Source: Sorangium cellulosum (lineage in GTDB: Bacteria > Myxococcota_A > Polyangia > Polyangiales > Polyangiaceae). From it: a stretch of DNA of 64,000 nucleotides. Both the position numbers and the translations under genes were made by a program. Below the pieces are notes generated by a model. It saw only the letters and a list, made by a program, of their open reading frames with translations, was not told where the DNA came from and did not search any database. The stretch is from the NCBI RefSeq assembly GCF_002950945.1, contig NZ_CP012673.1, positions 10,244,501 to 10,308,500 of the forward strand, written 5' to 3'. Of this stretch, positions 26,701 through 34,757 are shown piece after piece. Every line of letters starts with the position of its first letter. Position 1 is the stretch's first letter.

Positions 26701-29700
26701 TCGCTCGGATAACTCTTCCGCGACGGTGGGAGGGACAGCGACCCACGGGAAATCGGAGCGGCTGTAGAGCCCGCGCCGGGAGGCGTCGAGAGCGCGCACG
26801 GACGCCTCAAGCTCGTGGTGCCACCGCTCGCCGATCCGCCGCACGATCTCCTCGATCTCGACGGGACAGGCGACCTCCAGCGCGAGGCGCCCTCCGCGGA
26901 TCAGAGCGGTCGCCTCGATCCGCGAGAGGGAAGAGCCCTGATGAAGCCCGAACTCCCGAACGCCGCCGCGCTCGACGACGGTGCCTAGGAAGTTGAACTG
27001 CACCCCAGGCTCCAGGAACCTCGAAATACCATCCGGAGACAGGGCGCCCTGGACGAGGAGGGGCAAGAAGTCGAGCCCTCCGTACGCGAGCTCGGCTCGC
27101 GCATCCTTCATGGCCGCGATCGACTCGAGGCCGTCCGCGCTCGAGCGCACGACGTGAGGAACCCACGTGGCGCACCAGCCTACCCCGGTGGAGATGCCCA
27201 GGACCTCCTCGTCGCGACCGTGGTGCTCGACGTGGATCGGGGCCGCGGAGATCGACAGCACCTCGCAGAGCGCACGGCCGAGCGACGCGAGGAGGAGATC
27301 CTGGGGCTTGGTCCGGAGCGCCCGGTTGGCCGTCCCCAAGAGCGCGGCGGTCAGCTCCGCCGAGAGCTGCCACGATCTCCGGACGCTCCTGCCCGCTTTA
27401 GCCGTCGTCTCCAGGGCCGCGTAGGCGGCCGGCGGATCGAAGTCGCGCAGCAGCGCGTCCCAGCGCTCGACGGCGTGCGACGCGCGCGCTCTCGTCGCGA
27501 CGTCGGCGACCGCGGCGACGAAGCGAGAGAAATCGAAGTCGTCGAGCCCCGGGTCGTCGCCGCGAAAGAACGCTTCGAGATCCTCTAGCAGGACGTGCCA
27601 GGCGTAGACATCGACGGCGAAGTGGTGAGCCGCGACGACCAGCTCTGCGCTGGACGTCGAGCCCCGAGCGCGGTCCGCCTCCGGCGCGTCCCCCTCGAAG
27701 AGGAAACCGGCGAGGAGCGGACCTCGCTCAGGCAGGAAAGCCGTGCCCTGAGCGATCTCGACGTCGATGAGCTCCTCGATCGAGCTCGCTCGCGTGCACC
27801 CGGACACGAGGCGCCACCTTCGATCCTCCGGGAGCCCGACCCTCTTGAGAGCGCCGTCCTCATCGCGGACGAACCCGTGCGCAAAGGCGCCATGCCTCCG
27901 CGCGAGCCCTCGCAAGGCCGACTCTGCGAGGGCCACCGGATCCCCGGACGGCAGCCGGAGCCGCACCCACTGGACGAAGCGACGAAGGTCGGCGGGCGAC
28001 CGTCGAGAAAACCACTCGTGGATCGGAGCAGGCCGGTGCGCGTGGCGCGCCACATCCGCATCCGAGGGTCCGGTGTCACGCTCGAGCCTCGCATCCCCGA
28101 TCACGGCGGCGAGCTCGGCGAGCCGAGGGTGCTCGAGGAGCTGGCGGATCTCCAGCTGCACGCCCTCCTTCCGCATCCTCGTCACGACCCGGAGCGCCGT
28201 GATGGAGTCGCCGCCCAGCTCGAAAAAGTGATCGTCCGGCCCCACGCGCGCGCCGAGCACCTCGCCCACGATCGTGACGAGGGCCGCTTCTACCGGCGAC
28301 GTCGCCTCCCGCGGCGCTGTCCTGTCCACGAACAGCTCCGGTGACGGGAGCGCATGCTCGGCGATCTTGCCGGTGGCGCCGAGCGGGAAAACATCGATCA
28401 CCGCCACGATCCACGGGACCATGTACGCAGGGAGGCGCGCGAGCAGGCGGTCGCGGAGCTGACGACCGGAGAGCGACACCCCTCTACTCGGAACGACGTA
28501 GGCGACGAGCGCCGGGCTGCCCGCCACGACGCGGGTGGTGACCAGGGCTTGCGCGACCCCTTCCTGCTTGGTGAACGCGAGCTCGACCTCGGCGAGCTCG
28601 ATCCGGTGCCCGCGCAGCTTCACCTGCCGATCCGCGCGGCCGAGGAAGTCGATGAGACCGTCCGGCCGGACGCGGACGACATCTCCGGTCCGGTACATCC
28701 GGGTCGCCGGGGGCGCCGAGGCGTCGAGGGTTGGAAAGAACGCTCGGCCGGTCAGCTCGGGCTGCCCCCAGTATCCCCGCGCGACCGCGGGACCGGACAC
28801 GTACAGATGGCCGCGCGCTCCCCGGGGCACGGGGCGCTTCTGCTCGTCGAGGACGAGGGCCGTCATCCCCGGAAGCGGCACGCCGATCGGAACACGGACC
28901 CGCCCCGTATCGGCGGCGTCACAGGCATGCTCGGTCACGAAGACCGTGGACTCCGTCGGACCGTAGGAGTTGATGAAGGCGGCGGGCTCCTGCCCCGCCG
29001 CGGCGTACGCTGCGCGAAGGCGCTCCACGTCCTTCGGCGTCGTGGCCTCGCCGCCGACGACCCACGTCTTCACCGCGGGAAGCGGCTGTCCGAGGCGAGC
29101 GCCCTCGATCATCTCCTGGATCACCCCACGGAACGCGACGGGTGTGTCGTTGTGCACCGTCGCTCTCTGCTCACGGAGCAGCGCGAGCTTCTGGACCGGC
29201 GCTCGTCGCTCTTCCTCGTCCGCGACGTACACGCGTCCTCCCAGGATCAGGAAGACGGGGATCTCGAAGATGACCGCATCGAAGCTCCACGGCGCGCCAG
29301 AGACCATGCAGTCTCCCGGACCGATGCCGTATCGAGCCGCGACGGCGTCCGCGAAGTGCAGCACCTGGGCGTGCTCGACGAGCACGGCCTTCGGCGTTCC
29401 GGTCGAGCCGCTCGTATAGATGGCATACGCGATGGCGTCTCCCCCGGACGTGTGATCGGCCGCGGTCGCTCGCCGCGCGTCCTCTCGCTGCGCGGCGGCG
29501 TCGACCACCTCGAATCCGGCAGCGACGTAGCGGTCCGCGTGGGGTCGCCCGGCGACGACGAAGCGCGCCCGCAGGTCCTCTCGCACGAACGTCAGCCGCT
29601 CGGCAGGGAGGTTGCGTGACAGGGGAACGAACCACGCGCCCGCCATCAGGATCCCGATCATCGCGACCACGCCGTCGACGCTGCGCTCTTCGGCGCACAG

Positions 29701-32700
29701 GCCGACCGGCTCTCCGGGACGCACGCCAGCGGCGCGGAGCGTCTCGGCCAGCTCGCCCGCGCGAAGCAGCAGATCGCCGTAACCGAGGCATCCCCGCCGA
29801 TCGACGACGGCCACCGCCGCGGGATCGCGCTCGGCCCAGGTCGCGATCCTCCGGGTGATCGTCGGAGCCGCGCCCGCCGGCGCCGGCAGGTCAGCGCCGT
29901 GAACGATGGATGGTACGCCGAAGGCGACGCCGTCGACGTCCGCCTCGGGATTTCGAACGAGCTCCGAGAGCAGCTGTGCGCACCCGGACGTCATGGCGCG
30001 CGCCGAGGCGGCCTCGAAGAGATCGACGTCTGCCTGGGACTGGAAGACGACGTCGTCCCCGACGACGCCCGTGAAGAGCATGAAGTCGCTCTGACAGCCG
30101 TCATCGTCGATTTCATACGTCTCCATCGTCAGCCCCCCCACCCGGACGGGCACCCGATCCAGGTTGAGCGCGCTGGCGATGACGTCGGGATCGACCCCGG
30201 CCGGCGGCTCATGCATCGTGAACGACGCCTGAAAGAGCGGATGAACCCCGGGGTCTCGGACCACGCCGGCGACCTTCACGATCTCGGGGAACGGGACCAC
30301 GGCGTTCCGGAGGGCGCTCGTCACGACGGCGCGGACCGACAGGACGAGCTGCCGGAAGGCCGCCCCCGCACGAACGGCGATCCTCAGCGGAACGAAGTTC
30401 GGGAAGAAGCCGACGCTGCGCCCTTCGTCAGGCGAGCGCCGCTGCGTGATCGGCGTACCGATGACGAGCTCTTCCTGCCCGGTCCAGCGCCGGAGGAAAG
30501 CCGCATAGGCCGCGAGCGCCACGACGAAGCGGGTGGTTCCGCACTGCTTCGCCACGGCGTCGAGCCGTGACACGACCCCGCTCGCCCGCGCGTGGGAATG
30601 AGCTCCTCTCTGCCGGTGCACCCTCGGCCGAGGGTAGTCGTGGGGGAGCGCGAGGACCGGCAGCTCGCCTCCGAGGTTCGCTCGCCAGTACTCCTTCGGC
30701 GCCCGCCATGCCTCCGGCTCGACGCGCAGATCAGCGGCGCCGAGCGCCGCCAGACCGAGGGCGGGCGCCCCAGCGCGCTCCGGAGCCTCGCCGGCTCGAA
30801 GTGCGCTGTAGGCAGCGCACCACGCCTCCAGCAGCCGGATCAGCGACACGAAATCGGAGACGATGTGGTGCACCGTCAGCAGGAGCACGCGATGTCCGGC
30901 CTCCGTATGAACCAGGCTCGCCCGGAGCATCGGCCCCGCCGACAGGTCGAGGGGACGCATGGCGAGCTCGGAGAGATACCGCCGCAGCTCGGCGCCGCCA
31001 TGGAGGTCGCGGTGAGGATGTCGCTCGACACCGAGCGAGAGCGACGGGAGGATCTCGAAGTAGCAGGCCGCGTCGTCTTCCACGATCCTCGTGCAGAGGA
31101 GCGGATGCCTCCGCCCGACCTCCGCGAGGGCGCGGGTCCATGCGTCCTCGTCGAGATCCTCGGGCATTCGATACGCACGAGCGATGAGGTACCCGTGCCC
31201 CCCCGGGACGGACCTCTCGGCAGCCCAGATGGCCATCTGGCTGCGCGTCAGCATGGCGCGCGACGACGAGAGAGCGGCCGGCTCGGGATCCGGCTCCAGC
31301 CGGCGACCGGAGGCCACGACGTCCTCCAGCACGGCATCGAGGGACCGGTCCTCGAAGAAGCGCTCGATACCGACGGTCCGCCCGAGGAGCCGCTCGAGCT
31401 CGTGGGCGACCGAGGCTGCCGACAGGGAGCTCCAGCCGTAGTCCGCGGCGGTCCGGGACAGATCGACCTGCGCAGGCTGCACGCCCGCCATCTGGGCGAC
31501 CCGCTCGACGAGGAGCGACCTCGCCCTCGCGAGCTCGGCCGTCGCCGGAGCGCTCGGGGGCGAGTCTGCTGCGGGTCGCCCGAGGGCCGGCCCGGCGTGC
31601 TGGTCGTCGCCCGCCACCCGCTCGGCGTTCGACGCACGATCGCTCTCGCGGTAGAGCACGTGCAGCTCCCCTGCCTCGAGCTGCCTTCTGCACAGGCCCC
31701 GCTGGGTCTTTCCGCTCGTGGTCCGGGGGATCGTGCCTCGTCGTACGAGGACGACGGTGTGGGCCCGCTGCTGGAACGTCTCCGAGATCGAAGCACGAAC
31801 GGCGGCGACGATCTCCGGGTACGGTGGAGCCTCTCCCTTCGTCACCTCCATGACGAGGACGATCTCCTCGCGGTCGTCCACGAGGACTCCAAAGGCCGCG
31901 CTCCCTCCGGGGATGAGCGCCTTGTGGCTCGCCTCCGCGGCGGACTCCAGATCCTCCGGATACAGGTTTGCTCCGCGGACGATCAGGAGCTCCTTGGACC
32001 GACCGGTGACGTAGAGCTCTCTCCCACGGACGAAGCCGAGATCCCCGGATCGGAGGAACCGCCCCTCCGTTCGCATCGCACCTGCCGCACCCGGCTCGAG
32101 CCGCCAGTAGCCTCTCGCGACGCTCGAGCCAGCGATCCAGATCTCGCCGATGCTCCCCTCCGGGAGCTCGCGGCCCGTCTCCGGCGCCACGATGCGCACC
32201 TCGTGCTCGTCCGGGAGGCGCCCGCAGGAGACCAGCCTCGCAGCGTCGGAAGGCGCCCTGGGGGGACCGGCGCGGCCGGCGGCGAGCGCCGATCTCGAGA
32301 CGCTGGCGAGGCGCGCTCCGCGCCCCTTCGGACCGCCGCTGACGAAGAGCGTCGACTCGGCGAGGCCATAACAGGGCAGCAACGCGTCGCGATTGAACCC
32401 CGCCCACGCGAACGTCTCGGCGAAATCCCCCATCACCTTCGCGCTGATCCGCTCGGCCCCGCAGAAGGCGACCTCCCACGTCCCGAGATCGAGACGCGCG
32501 ATGTCCTGTTCGGTCGCCCGCTCGAGGCACATGCGGTACGCGAAGTTGGGCGCGCCGCTGATGGTCGCGCGGAACCGGCCGATGGCTTCCAGCCAGAGCA
32601 ACGGCCTCTGCACGAAGGCGATGGGCGAAAGCAGCGTCCCGGGGATCCCCGCGAACAGCGGCTCGAGCACCCCGCCGATGAGCCCCATGTCATGGTAGAG

Positions 32701-33366
32701 CGGCAGCCACGACAGCACCGAGCTATCGGACCGGATCTCGAACGCGCGCCATATCGTCCAGAGGTTCGCCAGAAGGTTGTCGTGACCGATCACGACGCCG
32801 CGCGGCGACGCCGTGGATCCGGAGGTGTACTGGAGGAACGCGACGGCGTCGGGCAGCCTCGCGGCAGGGAGGAAGTCGTCCCCTTCCCTCAGGTCATCCG
32901 TCACGAAGTACCGGAGCTCCGCCGCCATCGCAGCGCCGCCGAGCGCGTCGTGAACGGTGGCCTCCAGCGCCGCCGTCGTGAGCACGCGGCTCGCGCCGCT
33001 GGTCTCTAGGACGGTGCGGATCCTCCCCCACCCCCGCTTCGATCGTGGGGGCAACAGCGGCACCGGGATGGCCCCCACGTACAGCGATCCAAAGAACGCA
33101 GCGATGTACTCGAGGCCCTGAGGATACAGCAGGACGACGGGGGCCCCCGGGAGCACGCCACCCCGTTCGAGGCTCCGCGCGATGGCGGCCGCGCGCGCAT
33201 GGAGCTGCGCGTAGGTCCACTCCACAGGCCCGTCGTCCTCGCGATCGACAAATCGAAAGGCGACCGCGTCGGGGGTGTTCTTTGCTCTCTGAACGAGCAA
33301 CTGGTCCACGCCCAGGACTTCCCGGGAGAGGCCGAGCGCCGCCCAGTCGATTGCCGTCGGTACCAA
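20716..33366 (-). CDS. Hybrid FAAL-ACP-C-A-T-E-C-T-KS-AT-KR-ACP synthase
   Basis: 4216 aa; starts the assembly line. FAAL (20-570; YTSGSTASP, WLPLYHDMGL, YGLAESTLFVSGG) activates a fatty acid for the ACP (about 610-690). C (HHIVSDF near 833) joins it to the amino acid chosen by A (1165-1680; pocket DAFNVGSVFK by hand). T (about 1720) and E (1770-2210; HHFAVDVYAW, EHHGRDE, NFLG) follow. Next is C (2230-2660; DHVAIDG, first His replaced) and T (about 2705) with no A domain between them. KS (2778-3200; TACSSS, EAHGTGT, NLGH), AT (3300-3590; GHSIGE and AFHS, malonyl-type), KR (TGGLGAIG near 3875) and ACP (ELGASSL near 4155) complete a PKS module. The KR has GAHAAAN where YAAAN is normal, so the catalytic Tyr is replaced by His and reduction may not occur. 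The first start in frame is TTG and lacks a clear Shine-Dalgarno, so the exact start is uncertain by some 15 codons. Confidence 0.96.
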   Translation of the reverse strand: MVPTAIDWAALGLSREVLGVDQLLVQRAKNTPDAVAFRFVDREDDGPVEWTYAQLHARAAAIARSLERGGVLPGAPVVLLYPQGLEYIAAFFGSLYVGAIPVPLLPPRSKRGWGRIRTVLETSGASRVLTTAALEATVHDALGGAAMAAELRYFVTDDLREGDDFLPAARLPDAVAFLQYTSGSTASPRGVVIGHDNLLANLWTIWRAFEIRSDSSVLSWLPLYHDMGLIGGVLEPLFAGIPGTLLSPIAFVQRPLLWLEAIGRFRATISGAPNFAYRMCLERATEQDIARLDLGTWEVAFCGAERISAKVMGDFAETFAWAGFNRDALLPCYGLAESTLFVSGGPKGRGARLASVSRSALAAGRAGPPRAPSDAARLVSCGRLPDEHEVRIVAPETGRELPEGSIGEIWIAGSSVARGYWRLEPGAAGAMRTEGRFLRSGDLGFVRGRELYVTGRSKELLIVRGANLYPEDLESAAEASHKALIPGGSAAFGVLVDDREEIVLVMEVTKGEAPPYPEIVAAVRASISETFQQRAHTVVLVRRGTIPRTTSGKTQRGLCRRQLEAGELHVLYRESDRASNAERVAGDDQHAGPALGRPAADSPPSAPATAELARARSLLVERVAQMAGVQPAQVDLSRTAADYGWSSLSAASVAHELERLLGRTVGIERFFEDRSLDAVLEDVVASGRRLEPDPEPAALSSSRAMLTRSQMAIWAAERSVPGGHGYLIARAYRMPEDLDEDAWTRALAEVGRRHPLLCTRIVEDDAACYFEILPSLSLGVERHPHRDLHGGAELRRYLSELAMRPLDLSAGPMLRASLVHTEAGHRVLLLTVHHIVSDFVSLIRLLEAWCAAYSALRAGEAPERAGAPALGLAALGAADLRVEPEAWRAPKEYWRANLGGELPVLALPHDYPRPRVHRQRGAHSHARASGVVSRLDAVAKQCGTTRFVVALAAYAAFLRRWTGQEELVIGTPITQRRSPDEGRSVGFFPNFVPLRIAVRAGAAFRQLVLSVRAVVTSALRNAVVPFPEIVKVAGVVRDPGVHPLFQASFTMHEPPAGVDPDVIASALNLDRVPVRVGGLTMETYEIDDDGCQSDFMLFTGVVGDDVVFQSQADVDLFEAASARAMTSGCAQLLSELVRNPEADVDGVAFGVPSIVHGADLPAPAGAAPTITRRIATWAERDPAAVAVVDRRGCLGYGDLLLRAGELAETLRAAGVRPGEPVGLCAEERSVDGVVAMIGILMAGAWFVPLSRNLPAERLTFVREDLRARFVVAGRPHADRYVAAGFEVVDAAAQREDARRATAADHTSGGDAIAYAIYTSGSTGTPKAVLVEHAQVLHFADAVAARYGIGPGDCMVSGAPWSFDAVIFEIPVFLILGGRVYVADEEERRAPVQKLALLREQRATVHNDTPVAFRGVIQEMIEGARLGQPLPAVKTWVVGGEATTPKDVERLRAAYAAAGQEPAAFINSYGPTESTVFVTEHACDAADTGRVRVPIGVPLPGMTALVLDEQKRPVPRGARGHLYVSGPAVARGYWGQPELTGRAFFPTLDASAPPATRMYRTGDVVRVRPDGLIDFLGRADRQVKLRGHRIELAEVELAFTKQEGVAQALVTTRVVAGSPALVAYVVPSRGVSLSGRQLRDRLLARLPAYMVPWIVAVIDVFPLGATGKIAEHALPSPELFVDRTAPREATSPVEAALVTIVGEVLGARVGPDDHFFELGGDSITALRVVTRMRKEGVQLEIRQLLEHPRLAELAAVIGDARLERDTGPSDADVARHAHRPAPIHEWFSRRSPADLRRFVQWVRLRLPSGDPVALAESALRGLARRHGAFAHGFVRDEDGALKRVGLPEDRRWRLVSGCTRASSIEELIDVEIAQGTAFLPERGPLLAGFLFEGDAPEADRARGSTSSAELVVAAHHFAVDVYAWHVLLEDLEAFFRGDDPGLDDFDFSRFVAAVADVATRARASHAVERWDALLRDFDPPAAYAALETTAKAGRSVRRSWQLSAELTAALLGTANRALRTKPQDLLLASLGRALCEVLSISAAPIHVEHHGRDEEVLGISTGVGWCATWVPHVVRSSADGLESIAAMKDARAELAYGGLDFLPLLVQGALSPDGISRFLEPGVQFNFLGTVVERGGVREFGLHQGSSLSRIEATALIRGGRLALEVACPVEIEEIVRRIGERWHHELEASVRALDASRRGLYSRSDFPWVAVPPTVAEELSERFAGAALPGKPHAIEEIVPLNALQRLMLMRHLASPSEGRTSGHVHLLVEGPLRLEEIESRYRAVVAEHPVLRSLFDWKTLDEPVQIVLAAMPTSIAFSDLSGEALPARHGTLDALVKRALSSTIDLAHGPILRVHVVRAAAHEHHLVLTTDHVAIDGWSLAAVTGRLLSGRSAPVRETQGYSLGALYRPSRPEAHAFWVSRLAGLPVPPRSALAPPARGTITLEEVLPPRVAEALRTRARNTGVALSSLLVAAWSRVMMAWTGSSHALVGLTTSGRESHHEAVGAFIQNVPVLVTESARAFSDVHVSVSEAMAHGDFDPAALADALGYPMDVPLFESSLVVQNYPTDRLEEGGALRVRVVSASDDTAFPLTAIVYPDPDFRIRLHARPGAAEPDDVRALVSAFSSLLARIAHDPGGELSSLEPPREALPKQRRILEPSAPVPRAAPARARTAEEDDSTHATVRAVLVESFGELPDLMERNFFDLGGSSLTMLRLKQRLSERLGRDLPVTLFFRAGNGRRLVEAIQGSARGGAAARAADAQRRASPPPQGRARFAIIGMAGRFPGARSVDQLWENLRAGREAIRRLQPAELGPEGQGSIARDPETFVGACSELDDIEHFDAALFDISPREAELLDPQQRVLLEAAYEALENAGYNPRAAETGVGKERRKVGVFASSTLSSYLIYNLLSRRDILAREGAWRLAVANEKDCGPSRVAYKLGLTGPAVAVQTACSSSLVAVHVACASLASGECDMALAGGVSIRVPQRAGYSTRDAEILSLDGRCAAFGAGASGTVLGDGAGIVVLKRLEDAIRDRDPIWAVVLGSMINNDGARKAGYTAPSVEGQKEVLVQALDRAGARADSIQLVEAHGTGTLLGDPIEFEALTEAFRTHTDERAFCALGSIKSNLGHLDNAAGIAGLIKCVLALHHGEIPPTLHADPVSPALDVEASPFYVAPTSRPWPRTEGRRRAAVSSFGIGGTNAHAILEAWGEASPSDDASPGSPELLLLSARTEEGLAKLGAEWARYLESEHEGPLQDPLRTSQHGREHFPLRRAVVGATAGELRDALGEPRPARAASASEPPIVVVFPGQGSQYRGMLGALRDANAAYREAEDRCIELLGGEGDALVRALLDRDADLTPTRLAQVAIFVASYAMLRAIEDAGLRPVGYIGHSIGELAAAVASGALDLSAALAIVRVRGEVMDDMPPGAMLAVPLGRADMQRICPPGLDLAAVNGASTTVVAGPPAEVEVFQELLARRGIAARRLVTAHAFHSRWASPAADRFSRELESSLGLLRGAPHGRGAVFSSVTGDEIAATDLRDARHWRDQIVRPVQFHDAVCAAKRRFPDAIFVEVGPGQALTTLLRRDQQVAVPIGRHPARDESDLRRWLSAIGELWELGVAIDFERVSPLASFRRRRVPGAIFERRRFWIDPPERADALEAPRARVYVPSWRTAAPVRTASGGDIALFHVDERWKGALLSASAEAGRRVHELSGGGDSELLVRVEGGGGVLTVVYAERAPELERLHAFLRYLGRAARHNPSAVVHGVLVSRGGVSVRDEAVRSAEWAFGYGSGLVAQMEIPNVRFRAVDIPEEAAPDELAAALLTELDCESRYPLVAWRGTQRFELEFAPLDEPRRSAAGGAPHIAPEGALLARGAVVLITGGLGAIGRRLAAHLAERHGATVVVGTRRKDIDDIVLTGGQRIPCVTLDVADPGSIAAALARCEEHFGPVSGIFHAAGVDKALAYRALDDLALEDFENHFATKVAGTRNLARAIEGRSVRFVALFSSLSGYVGGLGCGAHAAANRFLDSFAGVRGGVRWLSVAWDRWMFEDDAIPHTAESRRLALPPDAALELLDALLSEDTPSSVIVSTEHPMRRIAARVGGRPAADDASGSRPAQHERPLLRTSFVPAASETERKVVEILGEILGIGGIGVLDDLLELGASSLHSAQVAERIRSAFDVQLSLKDVFQARTARVLSTSVETALLAKGDPDELRRLLEEIE

Positions 33367-33512
33367 CTGACATTCCCGAGTGGTAATGAGGTGAACGCGA
33401 TCTCTCTCGTGTCGCTGAAACCCGACCGAGCCACGCGCAGGCAGGCAGCTGTAACAGGCAGAAGGAGGAGCGTCAAGGCACGCACCCCGTCAGACGAATA
33501 GGAATTCACCAG

Positions 33513-33541
33513 ATCTTTGCTTTCGTTTACTTGCCAGTCAA
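33513..33541 (-). promoter_or_regulatory. Candidate sigma-70-like promoter for the NRPS operon
   Basis: On the minus strand TTGACT (33541-33536) is followed after 17 bp by AAAGAT (33518-33513), in an unusually AT-rich stretch of the divergent intergenic region. It would give a leader of about 140 nt before the TTG start at 33366. The -10 match is only partial. Confidence 0.35.
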
Positions 33542-33624
33542 CATCCATGCCATCACAACGCCATCGCCCACCGGTTCAGCCCGTCATCCGCCGCGGCAGG
33601 CACGGCCTGGCTCGCCGCGATTCG

Positions 33625-33663
33625 TTGAGTAAACTTGAGTGAAGCACGGTAAAACAATGCAAA
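33625..33663 (+). promoter_or_regulatory. Candidate promoter for the sbnA operon, with repeated TTGAGT
   Basis: Two TTGAGT hexamers lie 10 bp apart (33625-33630 and 33635-33640), one helical turn, followed by A-rich sequence (TAAAAC at 33650, TGCAAA at 33658). Either could be a -35 element. The 10-bp spacing could also be a regulator site. The rest of 33367-33701 holds no gene that I can see. Confidence 0.25.
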
Positions 33664-33701
33664 ACACCCCCTGACGAGGAGCTTCCCGGCCGACCCATCG
33701 T

Positions 33702-34757
33702 ATGCTTCGACCGCGCGAACGAACCCGGAGCTGCTCACCTGTGATTCCCTCAACTTCGCTTGCACGATACGAATCCCACACGCCCGCAACACATCCGGAG
33801 CTGGCGGCTCGCGTTCGCAAGCTCGGGCGGATCCTCCGCCCCACCCCCCTCGTCCAGATCTGGACGAAGCCTATCTCGCTCTTCGTGAAGCTCGAGTACG
33901 CGAATCCGTTCGGGAGCCTGAAGGACCGAACGGCGTACGGTATTTTGCTCGGGGCGGTCGAGAGGGGTGACGTCGGCCCCAGCAGCACAATCGTGGAGTC
34001 ATCCTCCGGGAACTTCGCGATCGCGATGGCGTCGCTCTGCCGGCTCGTCGGGCTGCGCTTCGTCGCCGTCGTCGATCCCACCATATCGCCGCTCTACCTC
34101 GCGCAGCTGAAGCTGCTGTGTCACGACGTCCAGATGGTCACCGAGCGGGATCCCACCGGCGGGTTCCTGAAGTCCCGGCTCTCGCGCGTCGAATCCTTGT
34201 GCGCGAGCTTGCCCAACGTCTACTGGCCGAATCAGTACACGAACACGGACGGCGCAGACGTACACTATCGGTATACCGGCGCAGAGATCTGCGACGCGCT
34301 CGAGCGGCTCGACTACGTCTTCGTGCCGGTGAGCTCTTCGGGGACGATCGTCGGCATATCGCGCAAGGTCAAGGAGCGGTTCCCGCGCGCCAGGATCGTG
34401 GCCGTGGACAGCCACGGTTCGGTGATCTTCGGCGGCGAGCCGAAGCCGCGCCACATCCCCGGGATGGGGTCGAGCATCTCACCGAGCCTGCTGCAGCACG
34501 CGCTCATCGACAGGGTGGTGCACGTCGAGGAGGCGGACGCCGCGGCGGCCTGTCACCACCTGCTCGCGGAGCACGGCCTCTTCGTTGGGGGGAGCGCGGG
34601 GTCCACGTTCTCGGCCGTTCAGCGCGAAGCGGAGCGGATCGTCAGCGAATCATCGGATGCCGTCGCGGTCTTCATCTGTGCAGATCGAGGGGCTCCATAC
34701 CTCACGACGGTGTACGACCGAGGATGGAACGCCCAGGTATTCGGAGGATCGCCATGA
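33702..34757 (+). CDS. sbnA: SbnA-like PLP enzyme, N-(2-amino-2-carboxyethyl)-L-glutamate synthase
   Basis: 351 aa, cysteine-synthase fold. In the SbnA family it joins O-phospho-L-serine and L-glutamate to give ACEGA, the first step to L-2,3-diaminopropionate. GSLKDR carries the PLP lysine and ESSSGNF is the substrate loop. Stretches closely follow S. aureus SbnA: VVDPTISP, NQYTN, VIFGGEPKPRHIPG and DRGAPYLTTVYD. A GTG at 33739 would remove the first 12 residues and is an alternative start. The gene opens the divergent operon opposite the NRPS genes and overlaps sbnB by ATGA. Dap is therefore a likely building block of the peptide. Confidence 0.9.
   Translation: MLRPRERTRSCSPVIPSTSLARYESHTPATHPELAARVRKLGRILRPTPLVQIWTKPISLFVKLEYANPFGSLKDRTAYGILLGAVERGDVGPSSTIVESSSGNFAIAMASLCRLVGLRFVAVVDPTISPLYLAQLKLLCHDVQMVTERDPTGGFLKSRLSRVESLCASLPNVYWPNQYTNTDGADVHYRYTGAEICDALERLDYVFVPVSSSGTIVGISRKVKERFPRARIVAVDSHGSVIFGGEPKPRHIPGMGSSISPSLLQHALIDRVVHVEEADAAAACHHLLAEHGLFVGGSAGSTFSAVQREAERIVSESSDAVAVFICADRGAPYLTTVYDRGWNAQVFGGSP

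Noticed and set aside
1..33366. Thioesterase, reductase or terminal condensation domain for product release
   Set aside because: No such domain is visible; the last NRPS gene leaves the window, so absence cannot be claimed.
34118..34753. Long N-terminal extension of the SbnB frame
   Set aside because: The extension lies within sbnA in another frame and is Arg-rich. Family sequence and a GGAGG site begin at 34754.
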